NCBI GenBank assembly: GCA_900155495.1
Contig: FTLJ01000288.1
Location: 1 to 18,472 of the forward strand
Reading direction: 5' to 3'
Length of the DNA stretch: 18,472 bases
Source: Porogramme epimiltina
Lineage: Eukaryota; Basidiomycota; Agaricomycetes; Polyporales; Polyporaceae
Numbering within the stretch: position 1 is the stretch's first letter; each line of letters begins with the position of its first letter. The notes under the pieces were generated by a model that was not told where the DNA came from, did not search any database, and was given only the letters and a program-made list of their open reading frames with translations. Below, one piece after another: positions 17,961-18,472 of this stretch. The position numbers were made by a program, and so were the translations under genes.

Positions 17961-18356
17961 AAGGCGAAGGCGAGAATCCACGGGGCCGGGGACTGGCCGC
18001 TTTCGGGGCAGGCACGGGGGCGAGATGGGGAGATGGCAGACGATGGAGGGCTTCGGATGGAGGCCGGGCGTGGGCCGGTCCCTCGGGAGGGCCCTCGGGT
18101 GCGCATGCGCTCTCCGGGCCTCGTCTCTGCTCCTCAGGCCTCACGCGTGCGGCGTCACGGCGCAGGCGGCGCCGCGGGCCTCACCCGGCTCGCCCCACAG
18201 GCCCCAGCGGCCAGCCCCAGGCGGCAGGCGTCTCCCCGCCGATGAACGCTCCCGTCCGACCCCCCGGCTTCGGCAGACGTTGGGAGATTGTCGACGCGGG
18301 CGCTAGCCGATGAGAAACCATCGAGATCCACAAGGCGCCCGCAACATATCTCGGCC

Positions 18357-18472
18357 GATAAAAAGGGAGATGCCCCCCGCCTATCTAATCAGTTAACCCA
18401 CGACAAGAGATCTCCTCCCCCCGACTCCGCCCATAAATCGTCCCGCCTTGCCCGCCCTCTCCCACCTTCGCC
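18357..18472 (+). promoter_or_regulatory. Promoter-like right end, gene probably begins beyond the window
   Basis: A TATA-like GATAAAAA lies at 18357-18364, followed from about 18411 to the end by a C/T-rich tract. In basidiomycete genes this arrangement often precedes a start codon by some tens of bases, so a plus-strand gene probably starts just past 18472. No coding sequence is visible inside the window. Confidence 0.35.

Larger units (their letters stand above)
14261..18356. other. Gene-poor, GC-rich region with no assignable gene
   Basis: About 4.1 kb with many overlapping open frames on both strands but no recognisable domain, no phase-consistent exon series and no protein-family motif I can name. 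High GC content by itself keeps frames open here. Notable contents are G-runs (14933-14950, 15499-15508, 16295-16337), short GC-rich repeats (15009-15046), a purine-rich block (17330-17960) and a few protein-like minus-strand segments, one at about 16560-16672. It may hold an orphan gene, eroded genes or true intergenic DNA. Confidence 0.5.

Noticed and set aside
17536..18144. 202-aa Pro/Ser-rich minus-strand open frame
   Set aside because: Low-complexity translation of a polypyrimidine tract with no domain and no splice-supported neighbours.

Overview
The window looks like a gene-dense stretch of a basidiomycete (Agaricomycete-type) nuclear genome. Genes are split by very short GT-AG introns, mostly 52-75 nt. 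Codon use is GC-rich, genes lie on both strands with short intergenic gaps, and one gene belongs to a BTB family that I know mainly from mushrooms and polypores. I found no prokaryotic features, CRISPR array, rRNA, tRNA or intact transposon.

Layout from left to right: (1) 1-516, no gene. (2) 517-1075 minus, a small TMEM256/DUF423 membrane protein in 4 exons. (3) 1076-2335, no intact gene; it holds a G/C hairpin and a possible relic of a wax-synthase-like protein. (4) 2336-3530 plus, a BTB/POZ-domain protein in 4 exons. (5) 3531-4713, no gene except promoter-like sequence before SPB1. (6) 4714-7793 plus, SPB1, the nucleolar 27S pre-rRNA methyltransferase, in 8 exons. (7) 7922-10857 minus, an SLS1-type mitochondrial inner-membrane regulator in 12 exons, convergent with SPB1 and separated from it by only 128 bp. 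(8) 11166-13872 minus, a 12-TM MFS permease of the phosphate/glycerophosphodiester (PHS, GIT1-like) group in 19 exons, some as short as 16 nt. (9) 13873-18472, about 4.6 kb with no gene I can assign. It contains two CACGTG E-boxes in the permease promoter, G-tract clusters, a purine-rich block and a promoter-like right end.

I built the five gene models by hand, joining exons so that splice sites, reading phase and family motifs all agree. Every coding total is divisible by three: 113, 320, 885, 760 and 511 aa. The genes do not form one pathway. SPB1 serves cytosolic 60S ribosome assembly, SLS1 serves mitochondrial gene expression, the permease probably imports a phosphorylated nutrient, and the other two have poorly known roles. 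I see no clear novel multi-gene system. The points most worth checking are the micro-exons and paired E-boxes of the permease, the tight SPB1/SLS1 3' ends, and the gene-poor right part with possible eroded coding segments.
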